A stretch of DNA of 64,000 nucleotides from Melastoma dodecandrum (lineage: Eukaryota; Streptophyta; Magnoliopsida; Myrtales; Melastomataceae): assembly GCA_029817715.1 (NCBI GenBank), contig JARUPY010000396.1, positions 2,108,001 through 2,172,000 on the forward strand, in the 5' to 3' direction. The notes below the pieces were generated by a model. The model was not told the DNA's origin. It was given only the letters and a program-made list of their open reading frames with translations, and did no database searches. Below, piece by piece: positions 1-11,279 of this stretch. A program made the translations under genes and the position numbers. The stretch's first letter is position 1, and each line of letters starts with the position of its first letter.

Positions 1-1239
1 CGGAGCATCTCTCCCAATGGGGTAATGGTTTATTTGGCTGATATTTTGTTTCCTTATTTTACAGAAACATCCGTCATCCAATGTACCTTCTATAAGTAAT
101 GTATTTTTGTTTTGTATAAGATATGATCTTTTATTAGATAGAAATGTATAGAGGACTTACGTGTAGAGTGAGTATATTATATTGAGAGAGACTGGTGAGT
201 TTACATTCTCTTTGGGGTTGAACATTCGATTGCAAAAGGCTGGTGTCTAGGGTACAAGCTAGACCGGACATGAGTGAAGCTGCGAAGGATCTGGCTGCAC
301 TGTGGCGTGGCGGACGTGCATCGGGCTTAGGGAGAAGTCGGGGTGTATACGTGCCACGACAGTGAGCAGAAGAAGGGCCACACCTGGAGGAATCTAGTGA
401 GGTACCGGTATCGGTTGTTTTGTAATTGATTTGCCGGTGTGTGTAGAAAGCAGGTGTTCATGGTGTAAGCTATGCCAGGCATGAGGGAGGCCGTGAAGGA
501 TCTGGCTGCACTGTTGCTGGCGGACGTGCATCAGGTTTAGGAAGAAGTCGGGGTGTATACGTCTCAGGGCAGTGAGCAGAAAAAGGGCGGCATCTGGGAG
601 ATTCACGGTGAAGCACTGATAATTGTGTTTCTGTAGAAGGGAAGTACCTACTGCCGGCTTTGGAGAAGCCCCACGGGTGCTGACTGCTTCTGAAGTCTTG
701 GTGAGGAGTCAATGACTGGGGAAGCCTTGGTGAGGAGCCAAGCAGGTCAAGGACCCACCGGAGGGAAAATCCACCCTTGGACGGAGGGGCTGTCTGCCTG
801 CGTAGGGCCGCTACATGCATGCGTGGAGCTGCCACGTTCTACAGAACCCGGAATGTGGAGTTAGTCACTTTCTTCATTGCAGTGCGTCAACCAGAGAGTT
901 TCTAGAGTTAGTCACAGGTTTCTTTACACGACCCAAAAGGGTTACTAATTACAACCCAACAGGTTTCTGTGAGTGGAAAAGCCGAAGCGCTATCTCCATC
1001 ACCTTATATACTACAGAAGTGTCTCAGTGCTTTCTGCTAGTACAACCATTGTGGAAAAGCCGAAGGGCTATCTACAATACCCTCTGCATGAATGTTTTAC
1101 TTCTTTTGTCAGTCTTGTATTCGCTATAAGTGTTCAATAGTGAATTCCATCCTAGATGGGTAAAGAGTGGAGTAGGCTATTGCCGAACCACTATAAACCT
1201 TCTGTGTCTCATTTTTTTTATAAGTATTATGTGTCTCAT
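1..1239 (+). repeat. Sirevirus-type LTR fragment
   Basis: The stretch from about 800 to 1,220 has the layout of the solo LTR at 42,263-44,582: repeated 'acagaacc' words, a 'gcgtagggccgctac' block resembling the gcgtagggttcgctac block there, and a terminal block near 1,155-1,200 ('aagagtggag...gaaccactataaa') matching 44,370-44,407. It is cut off at about 1,239, where an opposite-strand copia pol fragment begins, and it probably extends left of the window. No gene is supported here; the ORFs are out-of-frame reads of repeat DNA. Confidence 0.55.
235..626. repeat. Two-copy tandem repeat, period about 210 bp
   Basis: Copies begin near 235 and 446. Both hold the words 'aaggatctggctgcactgt', 'ggcggacgtgcatc' and 'gaagtcggggtgtatacgt' in the same order, with many substitutions between the copies. 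This is an internal tandem duplication within LTR-like DNA and explains the repeated ORF fragments seen here. Confidence 0.75.
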
Positions 1240-2611
1240 TTACTTTATGCACAAACGAATCCACGAAATCGCATTATACCTCATAAACAACACAAATCCA
1301 GTTGTACTTTTCCGATCATCTATGTCTCTGGCAAAATCACTGTCGCAATATCCAACAAGTTGAAATTCCTTGGATGACGAATAAAACAGTCCAAAATCGA
1401 TGGTACCTTTCAAGTACCTCAAAATCCTCTTCGCCGCCTTCATGTGTTTCGTCGTGGGCACCTTCATGAATCGACTAATAATCCCCACGCTAAAAAGTAT
1501 ATCCGGCCAAGTACATGTCAAGTACCTTAGACATCCCACGAGACTTTTGAACAGTGTTGGATCCACCTTTTCTCCATCGTCAATTTTGCACAATTTAGCT
1601 CCGACTTCCATTGGGGTAGACACTGGTTTGCTATTCGACATATTGAATATATCAAGAACCTCCTTCACATATGCTTGTTGACAAACAAAATTCCATCATC
1701 CGATTGACGCACTTCTAATCCAAGGTAAAATGACATTAGGCCAATATCTGTCATATCGAATTCTCGGGCCATATCATTCTTGAAATCATCAAAGAGACTC
1801 GGATTATTTCCTGTAAAAATAAGATCATCCACGTAGAGGCATACGAATAAACAATCTTCATTTTTATCCATCTTCACATAAAAAGCATGCTCATGAGGAC
1901 ATCTTGCAAAACCTTTCTCCCGAAAGTAGGCATCAATCCAACTATACCATGCTCGAGGTGCTTGCTTGAGTCCGTACAAAGCCCTCTTCAACTTCAAAAC
2001 CTTTTCTTCCTTTCGTTTCACCACATAATCTTTTGGTTGCTTCACAAAGACAACTTCCTCAAGGAATCCGTTAAGAAACGTCGACTTCAAGTCCAATTGA
2101 AAAATTTTCCAATTTCGTTGTGCCGCAAAAGAAATAAAAATCTGATTGTTTCTAAACGAGCAACCGGAGCAAATACCTCCTCATAGTCCACTCCATGTCG
2201 TTGCACATACCCTTTTGTGACAAGTCTCGCTTTATATTTTTCTACGACACCTTTGGCATTCCTTTTCTCTTTGAATATCCAATCGATTTTGACACGCAGG
2301 AAGAGAAGCAAGTTCCCATGTATCGTTTTTTTTAATGGCTCGGATCTCCTCGTCTATGGCTTGTCTCCATTTCTTCTCCTTACTAGCTTCTTCAAAACTC
2401 AAAGGTGTCGTTTCGGCCAAAAGGCAAAACATCGAGACATCATCCATTACCTCAGTGTTTTCATAAGGATCTTGAATAGTTCTCATCCTTCGCGATCCTT
2501 CGTTAGAGCTTCCATTTAATGGAGATGCACTAGGAAGTGAGTTCGACGTTGTTGGAGGAACTATGGGCTGCCATGCTTCTTCTCCTTGAATTTCCTCATC
2601 GAAGAATGAAA
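1240..2611 (-). pseudogene. Ty1/copia pol fragment (RT to part of RNase H), type A
   Basis: On the minus strand this encodes the linker upstream of reverse transcriptase ([14 protein letters not shown] near 2,330), the RT core with [13 protein letters not shown] and the catalytic LYVDDL (about 1,820-1,840), and the start of RNase H (YCDSDFARDIDDRKSTTGFVLFM). The frame breaks near 2,311, 2,090 and 1,666. RNase H is cut at about 1,240, just after FVLFM. Upstream, at 2,611/2,612, the reading passes directly into a different copia family, so the apparent ORF at 2,232-2,888 is a chimera. No LTR of its own is visible. It is not functional. Confidence 0.85.
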
Positions 2612-5600
2612 AAATCAGAGTAATGCCATATGTACTTGTCCCTTTTAGATAACGGAATATACGTTTAACAACCTTGGGGTGAACTGTGGTTGCTTGTTGT
2701 AGGAATTGACTCATTTTTTTATTCACTGCATAATTGATACTTGTATTAGTGCAATACGGTAATGCCCCGACCAAACTCCTATATTCTGTGGGATCAGGCA
2801 GAATATCACCATCATAAAGAGATATTGCACCTGTAAAAGACATTGAAGAAGGAACTGGGTTGCAAGTATCCATGCCAGCCTGGTGCAAGAGATCATTAAT
2901 GTATTTCTCTTAATTAAGGTGAAAGATGTTCCTTGTCTAACAACTTTAAGGCCAAGGAAATATGACAGATTTCCTAAATCCATTAAAAAAAATTGAACGT
3001 ATAACTGGGGAAGTAATTTGCTCATTTCTCCAACAACATATCCAATTACAATGATATCCTCCACATAGGATAACAATATAGCAATACCACCCTTAAAGAG
3101 TGTTTATAAAACAATGAGGCGTCTGAGCTGGAATTTACATGCCCCAAATGTGTTAAACTCCCACTTAACTTCATATGCCATGCCCTTGGACTTTGTTTTA
3201 GTCCATAGATTGCTTTCCTCAATCTACAAATATGTCTCGACTTGTCTGAATCTAATCATTCAGGTGGCTGCTCCATAAAAACAATCTCATCAATCTCTCC
3301 ATTCAAGAATGCATTATGAACATCCAATTGAGTTATCTGCCACCAAAAAAAAAAAAAACATTAAGCAACAAAAGTACAATGATAGTTGTGTGTTTCACAA
3401 GTGGTCTAAATGTCTACTTATAATTCAAACATTGAGTTTGGTGAAATCCCTTTGCAACAAGCCTTGCTCTGCATTTCTCCAATGTCCCATTGGAATGTAA
3501 CTTTACCTTAAACACCCACTTCCGCCCTATCATTTTCTCCACACCTTTACAAGGAACAAGATCCCAAGTTCTGTTCTTCATCAAAGTAGCAGCTCAACTT
3601 CCATCGCCTCTTTCTAGGCAGGTGAAGATAGTGCATCAGCTAGGTTTTGTGGCTCGGTAGGTATAGTAGTAGGAGGAGCTATAAGCTCGGTTGGTAAGTG
3701 TTTAGGAGACTGTGTACTATATGTAAGAAGAATTTTTTGTTTAAATATCCATGCCTTATACCGTGTGATCATAGGATGAATGTTCTCAAGTTGTTGTTGC
3801 TGCACTGACGATAATGGTGCTGTCATGGTTGGATTTGTTCCAATAGGAACAGTAATAGCAACAGCTAGAGACATTTGATGATAATTAGGTGACTTAGATT
3901 GACACAATGCGATATTCTCAGCAAAATCAAGAGGCTTAAGAACTGTAGAACTAAGAGTTGGACATGGTATAATAGGATTTAACACAAACAAAGGCCCTGA
4001 GTGTGCTACACTTGAAGGTAGATCCCTAGTTTGAAAAAGAAACACAAACTCATTAAATAAAACAACACCAGAAATATAACTTCTGTTGGTTTTTATCAAA
4101 ACAGATAAAACCTTTATGAAAATAGCTCCTGCCCAAGTATATGCATAGTTGAGGTCTGGGCAGCAATTTATGAGTGTTCTATGGACAAAGTAGAGGAAAA
4201 CACAAGCATCTAAATACTCTCAGCACATGATAACCTAGTTTTATGTGATACAAGTGTTCAACAGGCGTAGTGGTCTGCAGTACTTTTGATGGTCACATAT
4301 TAGTCAAGTTGACAACTTCTTTGAAGGCATATTGCCAGAAGGAAAGTGGAACTTGAGAATGGTAATGGAGAGACAAACTGACCTCAACCACATGCCTATT
4401 TTTTCTCCCAGCTCTGTCATTTTGTTGTGGGGTATGTGAACAAGACACTTGATGAACAATACCATGATCTAGAAGAATCTAGTGCAATTATTTGAATTCG
4501 CCTCCATAATCAGAGCGAATTATTTTGATAGATTACTGAAATTGAATTTTGATCAATTCGACAAATTGAAGAAATGTTGCAGATGCTTGGGACTTAGTTT
4601 TAAGAAAGTAAATCCTGGTGAAACGAATTGCATCATGTATAAGCAACATGAAAAATCCAACACCCGTTGAAGAGGGGATAGGAGAAGTACCCCACAAGTC
4701 AGTATGTATGAGTTGAAATGGTTGTGAAGAATGAGAATCAGATAGCGCAAAAGGTTATCTATGATTCTTTCTCTTAACACAAGAGTAACAAAGATCCAAA
4801 GAATGTGTTCCCTTTGATTACATAAAGTCATAAATTGACTAAGAACTTCTTTCCTAGGGTGTCCTAGGCGATAATGCCATCTGATAGCGTCTATTTCAGC
4901 TGACTTGGAAATGACAAATGCTCTTGGAGTTGCAATAGCGGCAATTGAACGGGAAGAAGCTGAAGTGTTAGGCAGATCTTGAGGAGGGAGAGGTAGTTTC
5001 TTGAGACCTTGGTATGTTGAACCCAGAAGAAGTGGTTGGTTTATTCTCTTGTCCTTAACATAGAAGACATCAGGACGAAACTCAACATAGACATCATTAT
5101 CACGACAAAGTTTGGAAACACTTACTAGACGCTGAGATGAACCTGGAGTATGCAGGACTTGTCTAAGATGAATAGATTTAGGGGAATGAGAAGGAAACGA
5201 TGTGTAACCCGTATGGGCTATTTGAGAAAGTTGACCATTTCCGACCATGACTGAGGCGCCTTACCCTGATAAGGAGCAGTAACTTCAAGATCACTAAGGA
5301 CAAGGGTCACATGATGAGTGGCACCCGAGTCCATCAACCAATCTGCAGCAGTAGAAAATCCTTGTTGTGTGATGGGTTAAAGGTTGACATTTGGAGGTTG
5401 ATAAGTTTGGGCAATTGCGTTATAGAATGAAGGTTGGACACTAATAAGATGTGTATGTGGTCGGTAGGAGGGGTTCACGCGATAATAGCAAGTTTGAGCA
5501 GTGTGTTCAATCTTAAAACATAGCTGGCAACATAGCTTGGGTCTGTAGTAGTTTCTAACACTCCACTTGGGTGCTGGCACCGGTTGAGGTGGAGACAGAG

Positions 5601-5612
5601 GTGGTAGTTCTT
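2612..5612 (-). pseudogene. Ty1/copia pol/gag fragment, type B, copy 1
   Basis: Read on the minus strand from right to left: a gag zinc knuckle CQLCFKIEHTAQTC (CX2CX4HX4C, near 5,490-5,530), a degenerate protease region near 5,320, a GAG-pre-integrase domain (RWHYRLGHPRKEVLSQF, about 4,840), eroded integrase (4,100-4,700) and reverse transcriptase pieces (DLGNLSYFLGLKV about 2,950; RFRYLKGT-type motif about 2,640). Several frameshifts and stops split it. It is closely similar to the copy at 14,560-17,430. The right end diverges from that copy at about 5,612, and the left end is truncated at 2,612 within the RT/RNase H linker. The element is dead and lacks LTRs. Confidence 0.85.
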
Positions 5613-7217
5613 GCGCCATGCTAGCCTGCCGAAGACTTGATGTTGGATCTTTTACTGAACGACTTTTTAGTGCATTTTGTACCCAATCGACTCCCTTCCC
5701 CACATTCCAGAATCTCCGACAGTAGTTCATATAAAAGGACTACACGAAAACAATATATAATACCCAAAACAGGAATGAACATAAACATCATTATAGGAAA
5801 TATTCCAAAACGGTTGCTAAATCGTTTCCCTTTGTAATATTTTTTAAGTCCTATGTGGGGTTAGCCATTAAGCCAGATGGGCTTTATTCCCAACAAGAAA
5901 ATGTCCGGTAAAATAGATGGAGAATACCCACGAAACAAACAGAGAACCATTTGGTGTTTATGTCATTAATTAAATCTATCATACAACTTCAATCATTTCT
6001 TAAATGATGATATGGGAAAAAACCAAGAAACTCCACCGTAAATCGGACAACGAAAACCATGATGCAACCTTGCACTCGTAAACCGACATATTTAGTCGGT
6101 CATTTAAAACTTTCTTCTATGATGATGATATACATAAAATAGCCTTCTACACCACACCAGCATTCCAACGCAGGGTCCTTTCCATTCTAAGAGTCTAAAG
6201 TTTAGATCGGATGGGGATTAGGAGAGGGTCAACAAAGTCACATATAATAAATGTCTCGCGGAACGGAAGAAGTGGAATCAACAACTGGGTAGAAGTTAGC
6301 CTAACGAGTAAGAAAGATAATCGACATTACATTAATATACTGGGAGTAGTCATCTGCTCATATTTTCTATTGCTTTACTCGCATTTTTCTAGGCTTTCTC
6401 TTGAAAAGTAGTATCCAAACATAAAAGAAAAAAAAAAGAATGAATGTATATTGAATTCCTTAACCACATACTTGTTTATATACGATGCAAAGACAATTCC
6501 TTCATTGAAATATTGAACTTTGATAAAGTGAACATAACCATTAATTAAAAAAATAACTAATATTCAAAAAGATGTGTACCTGATAGTATCATCCACTAAG
6601 ATTTTATGTATATTTTTTTTTTGTTAAAATGAATTTCGATATTCTATTCCTACGTTTAAGATTTCAATATAATTTTATTTGTACTTGCAAGAATTTTTTT
6701 GTTTCATTTTTGGGTATGAAACGTTATGTGAATTACATTTCTAAAGTAATGCCCCCCGGTGTCACAACCCCCTTAGATTAGGCATAGTTTTTATCTCGTT
6801 CGGCTGACAAAATAAACTCAGTGTTGACGTTGAAATAGAATTGGACAAACCACAGCTATACAATGGATGTTACCTCCATTTAGCAAAAACAAGCAAACCC
6901 CTCTCCATTGGTTTTCTTAATATATTCCTTCTCCGTTGTTTTCTTATCATCCCTTAGCCAGAACAGAGCATCATGCCGAACAAGAAAAAGCAAAGGGGAT
7001 GAGGATGTGGACGAGGAAAAAACTTAGAACATCCCACACCCCAAATTACAAAACAAAACGTAACGAGAATTATTCTCCTCGGGCGGCTCGGCATAAAAGA
7101 GAAGCAAACTTGCATGAGCAAAGACCCGGTTACCTTCATTATTCTTCTGTGTATTCTGCTGCATAACTAGCCCTTCAATAGGCCTGTTCCTACTTACAAA
7201 TTCTAAAGAAAACCATC
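5613..7217. other. Intergenic, no gene recognised
   Basis: AT-rich DNA between the copia fragment and the DUF26 gene. The minus-strand reading at 5,613-5,730 joins the copia gag ORF but is not shared with the other type B copy, so it is other sequence fused at the breakpoint. Short ORFs at 6,211-6,411 and 6,936-7,166 show no recognisable domain. The last few hundred bases should hold the DUF26 promoter, but no TATA box stands out at a convincing distance. Confidence 0.5.
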
Positions 7218-7628
7218 ATGATTGCCGCGTCGGATCATATCATGATCATTGCTGTTGCCACTTTGATCGGTTGTGCTATCACAGATGATGGGGCTTACTC
7301 ATACACAAGCATCGTCAATCTGATCTGCAATGGAGAATCCTACTCTGAATTGAGCCTTAATTACAACGCGCCAAGTGTTCTCACCGGGCTCCTTGTGAGG
7401 GATCTCCCCAACCAGCCAAACTTTGATCGGTATGATCAGGTAGAGAATGATAATAATTACATCCTTTATGGCCATGGATCTTGCTCCAGAACGCTTGGCA
7501 GGGACTGGTGCGCCACTTGCATAACGAGTGCCAGAGAGCAGTTATTCCTTAACTGTAGTTCGCATCGTATTGGAGCCCAAATCGAGCTTCAGGGTTGCAA
7601 GCTTCGCTATGAAGAGTACAATTTCTGA
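7218..7628 (+). CDS. Secreted DUF26 (Gnk2-homologous) protein, ginkbilobin-2-like
   Basis: 136 residues, one exon, starting at ATG 7,218. Residues 1-26 look like a signal peptide (hydrophobic IMIIAVATLIGCA core), so the product should be secreted to the apoplast. The rest is one DUF26 domain with the hallmark C-X8-C-X2-C at C89, C98 and C101, plus C37, C113 and C127, giving six cysteines for three disulfides as in ginkbilobin-2. The end GAQIELQGCKLRYEEYNF is the usual domain end. Length fits the single-domain secreted class (about 130 residues), not the two-domain receptor kinases (CRKs) or plasmodesmal proteins; no kinase or membrane segment follows. Known relatives bind mannose and inhibit fungi; that activity is inferred here. 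The frame is intact although transposon debris lies on both sides. Confidence 0.88.
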   Translation: MIAASDHIMIIAVATLIGCAITDDGAYSYTSIVNLICNGESYSELSLNYNAPSVLTGLLVRDLPNQPNFDRYDQVENDNNYILYGHGSCSRTLGRDWCATCITSAREQLFLNCSSHRIGAQIELQGCKLRYEEYNF

Positions 7629-8449
7629 CCGCCCCTCTAAAGCGCAAACGACGAACCGCATCAACAGGTTATGTGTATAACAAGCAAAAGGAGTGTCTCG
7701 TGATGATGGTGACAATATGTAATATCATGTCCAACAACATATTTGAACTTGTGCGTGGATTTTCGGCCATTTCAGATAAAGGCATTTTGCAGTGACTACT
7801 CGTGTGTGAGAGTTTTGCTTAAAGATGGAGGTGTGAATCTTCCTTGAATGTGGACGTGGGAACTTTCCGTAAAAGAAAGTAACGGCGAATCGGAGCAAAT
7901 CATGAATTTAAGGATGATGAGTTGTTATGGTGGATCCGCGTCATTGTGCGATCGGTTGTTTGTTGGCCTTCTTTCTCCAGATTTTAATGTCTTAAAAACA
8001 TCATTTAGGTCAGGGTGAAGGCAGAGTTGCGTGATTGACCCTACCTTATGCAATGGCCATCAAGACACGACCTTTTCTTGATGATGATGTGACCCCCATT
8101 ATTTTAGTAAATATGATGTGTTATGATGAAGTTGACTTGGGCTCAACTCGATGAAGTTCGGTTATTACAGGTCCCATGATTCTTGTCTGCCTGCTGGCAT
8201 AAAGCATGTGGTCCATGATTCCTTCAAACGATATAGAGGGTTCAATAGATATGGGGTTGAGGGAAGAGACTAGAAACTAAGTCCTGATGATTCTGAACAA
8301 AACAGACTTACTGTTCCAAAGTCCCCGCAAGATTCTGGAGATTCAGAGAAAGCAGGTTCAAACAACACAGTCCAAATGTCGCCTTATTCGACGAGAACCA
8401 ACCGGGATAACATTAATGAGCATAGTCTCTGGGGATGATTTCCTCTCCT
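7629..8449. other. Intergenic, no gene recognised
   Basis: 3' flank of the DUF26 gene. It holds no coding frame with a recognisable domain and no clear repeat. Unique-looking sequence ends at about 8,449, where the tandem-duplicated unit starts. Confidence 0.5.
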
Positions 8450-8600
8450 TTTGCTTTAATCAGATGACAGCATATACCGAAAGGAAAGGACAGCCTCCCG
8501 CCTTGGTCCCCTCAACCGACCCGTGAATTTCCCCCAACCGACAAGATAATTGATTCTCGTTTTTCCCACAAAAAAAAAATATATATATATATCATATTCC

Positions 8601-10068
8601 GGAAGCGGGTAACGGTAAGTGCACGTAACCGTTACATAGTTTACTAAAATATACTTTTTTTTTAAGTAATCTTTACTAAAAATCGACTTTTTTTAGTAAA
8701 ATGATTAGTAAACTGCTTTAAAAATTTGTAAACCGTTACTAATTTTTTACTGTTTGAAAGTCCAAAAAGTTATTAAAATTACGTTTAGTAAATCGGACGT
8801 GAAATTTACTAAAAAGTTTAGTAACAGGTTACTAAAAATATCGGCGATTTTTGGTATTTTTAGGAAACCGTTACTAAAGTTTCACTGTTCAAGTTTAGTA
8901 ATTGGTTACTAAACTTTTTAGCAAATTTCACATCCGATTTACTAAACGTAGTTTAGTAACTTTTCGGATTTTCAAACAGTAAAAAATTAGTAATGGGTTC
9001 CCAATTTTTTTAGAAAAATTTTCATTTTTAGTAATTTTTTCGATTCGCCGTCGAAAGATTTTAGTAATGCTTTACTAATTTTATACGTGAAATTGGTAAA
9101 TTACTGTGTAACATTGTAACTTCGTTAGTAAATTACTAAAGTTGTCATTTTTTTTCGTAAATGTTTACTATTTTTTTAGTAAAGTTGCTGAATACTTAGT
9201 AATCGATTACTAAACTTTTTAGTAATTTACTAAACAGAACAGTACATTCCAAACCTAAAACCGAACCTATTTTCAGTGTGAAATTACTGTTTTACCCCTG
9301 CATTAAATTACAAAATCGTTTACAAATTTCCAGTCCGAACCTAAAACCGAACCTATTTGTCATTTTACCGCAGGGATAAAATGGTAATTTCACACTGAAA
9401 ATAAGTTCGGTTTTAGGTTCGAAATGTACTGTTCTGTTTGGCAAATTATTAAAAAGTTTAGTAACAGATTACTAAATATTCACCACATTTGCTCAAAAAC
9501 TAGCAAACGATTACGAAAAAAAATGACGACTTTAGTAATTTACTAACGACTTTACAATGTTACACAGTAATTTACTAATTTCGCCTATAAATTTAGTAAA
9601 GCATTACTAAAATCGTTCGCCGGCGAATCAAAAAAATTACTAAAAATAAAAATTTTACTAAAAAATTGGTAACCCGTTACTAATTTTTTACTGTTTGAGT
9701 TCTCGGAAAGTTACTAAACTACGTTTAGTAAATCGGAGATGAAAGTTACTAAAAAGTTTAGTAACCGATTACTAAACTTGAACAGTGAAACTTTAGTAAC
9801 GGTTTCCAAAAAAAAGCCAAAATCACCGATATTTTTAGTAACCGGTTACCAAACTTTTTAGTAAATTTTTCCTCCGATTTACTAAACGTAGTTTTAGTAA
9901 CTTTTCGGATTTTCAAACAGTAAAAAATTAGTAACGATTTACAATTTTTTACAACAATTTACTAACGATTTTACTAAAAAAACGTCGATTTTCAGTAAAG
10001 ATTACTTAAAAAAAGTCGATTTAAGTAAACTACGTAACGGTTACGTGCACGTACCGTTAGCCGCTTCC
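8601..10068. mobile_element. Palindromic foldback transposon (MULE-like, non-autonomous)
   Basis: 1,468 bp flanked by a perfect 10-bp direct repeat 'atcatattcc' at 8,591-8,600 and 10,069-10,078. The ends are inverted repeats: GGAAGCGGGTAACGGTA on the left and GGAAGCGGCTAACGGTA as the reverse complement of the right. The interior is also inverted: blocks rich in 'ttactaaa' in the left half return in reverse order in the right half, and a 'ccgaacctattttcagtgtgaa' region near 9,260-9,290 pairs with one near 9,390-9,420. The centre is near 9,335. It has no coding capacity. The empty site is preserved in unit 2 at about 12,795. A target duplication of 9-10 bp with very long terminal inverted repeats suits Mutator-like elements; hAT (8 bp) is less likely. 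Confidence 0.88.
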
Positions 10069-10267
10069 ATCATATTCCAGCTTTCCTAGTGAAATTCAAT
10101 CTCCTCCCACGGCCTTTTGTGGATCATACACGTGCCCCTTCCGTGACCCTCCCAGCACGCGATGGCGATTCAGAAGATGTGAAGATCCAAGATCTGGTCC
10201 CTCGACCTTCTTTTGGCAGGCGCCTCGACTGAAGTGTCGAGGCATTGCAGAAGGAATGGTCACTGCT

Positions 10268-10452
10268 AAAATCTCGTTTTTGGGACTCCCGTGAGTTTGG
10301 ACATGTAAACCCAAAAGTTGTGGATATTGACAATTGTTTAGATATGTCGACAATTTGTTCATACATATACACACTTTTTTTCCTACTGTTCAGACATGTC
10401 TATCAGCTTGTATACCACGTCCGAACTCACGGGAGTGCCGGACACAGAATTT
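10268..10452. repeat. Inverted repeat forming a hairpin
   Basis: The word at 10,285-10,305 (ACTCCCGTGAGTTTGGACATG) recurs inverted at 10,416-10,436 with two mismatches, about 110 bp apart, and weaker pairing extends outward to about 38 bp per arm. The equivalent positions in unit 2 (about 13,008-13,160) keep it with more mismatches. It may be a small foldback element or part of an LTR; no function is assigned. Confidence 0.6.
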
Positions 10453-11011
10453 TAGTCTTGACTAGAAGAAATTGGGTGTGAATCCTCTCTTAATTTTTAA
10501 TCAGGCATGTGGGACGTTCATCTGATCGTCCCCAGTTCCTTGAGAGGAAGTCAAGGGCGACGGAGGATTTTGTGATTGATTTTATAATATACAAAATTGA
10601 TTGTACATGTAATTGTAGAAAATATGTGTTTTGTAATAAGAGTAATTATATATTGTCCGTATTCAAAGGTTAAATAAAAAATAGAAAAACAATTTCTATC
10701 CTTTTGCAATGTGCATGTTGCTATGAGAATTGAAACTGTATCATCTCAAATTCACGCCGCGGAGAAGAATCAACGTAGACGCTTAATTTCAAGGTGCTCT
10801 AACCAAGTAGAAAATACGAGAGCTGGGGATTATGACATGGATCAATCACTTCGTTAATGAAACACACGACGTGTGTGATGATCATGACCAAGCATTGTTC
10901 GTTCTACACAGGACAAAGATAAGACACGAGGAGAGTGAATAAATAGCCAAGAATGGGTGGGAGGCATTTGGCTATTATGACATGGAGGAGGAATATCAAA
11001 TACATCAGTAA

Positions 11012-11170
11012 CATCTGTATATAGAATCACTACTGCATTCTAGAAAACAAGGATATGGGGATAAGAATTTTCTCCAGTGCAGGAGGAGAAACAGGGAACA
11101 TTTGTCTAGTCTGGGCTCCTTCAATTGCTGGGCTTTCTCCAACATTGAACTTCACAACATTAATCCAACA
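11012..11170 (-). repeat. Copia type B 3' LTR remnant, unit 1
   Basis: On the minus strand it starts TGTTGGATTAATG and is preceded by the polypurine tract CATGCTGGGGGA (11,171-11,182). It matches 13,752-13,910 and part of 18,530-18,784. Homology to the 5' LTR ends at about 11,012, so the distal part of the LTR is missing or replaced. Confidence 0.65.
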
Positions 11171-11279
11171 TCCCCCAGCATGCTTAGGTTCGGTCAATTA
11201 TCCCCTAGCAAACAGACCAAACCCGCTATCTCCTCTTTACCCTACTTTTGTATTTTAATCATATACTAGTTTTTCATCA

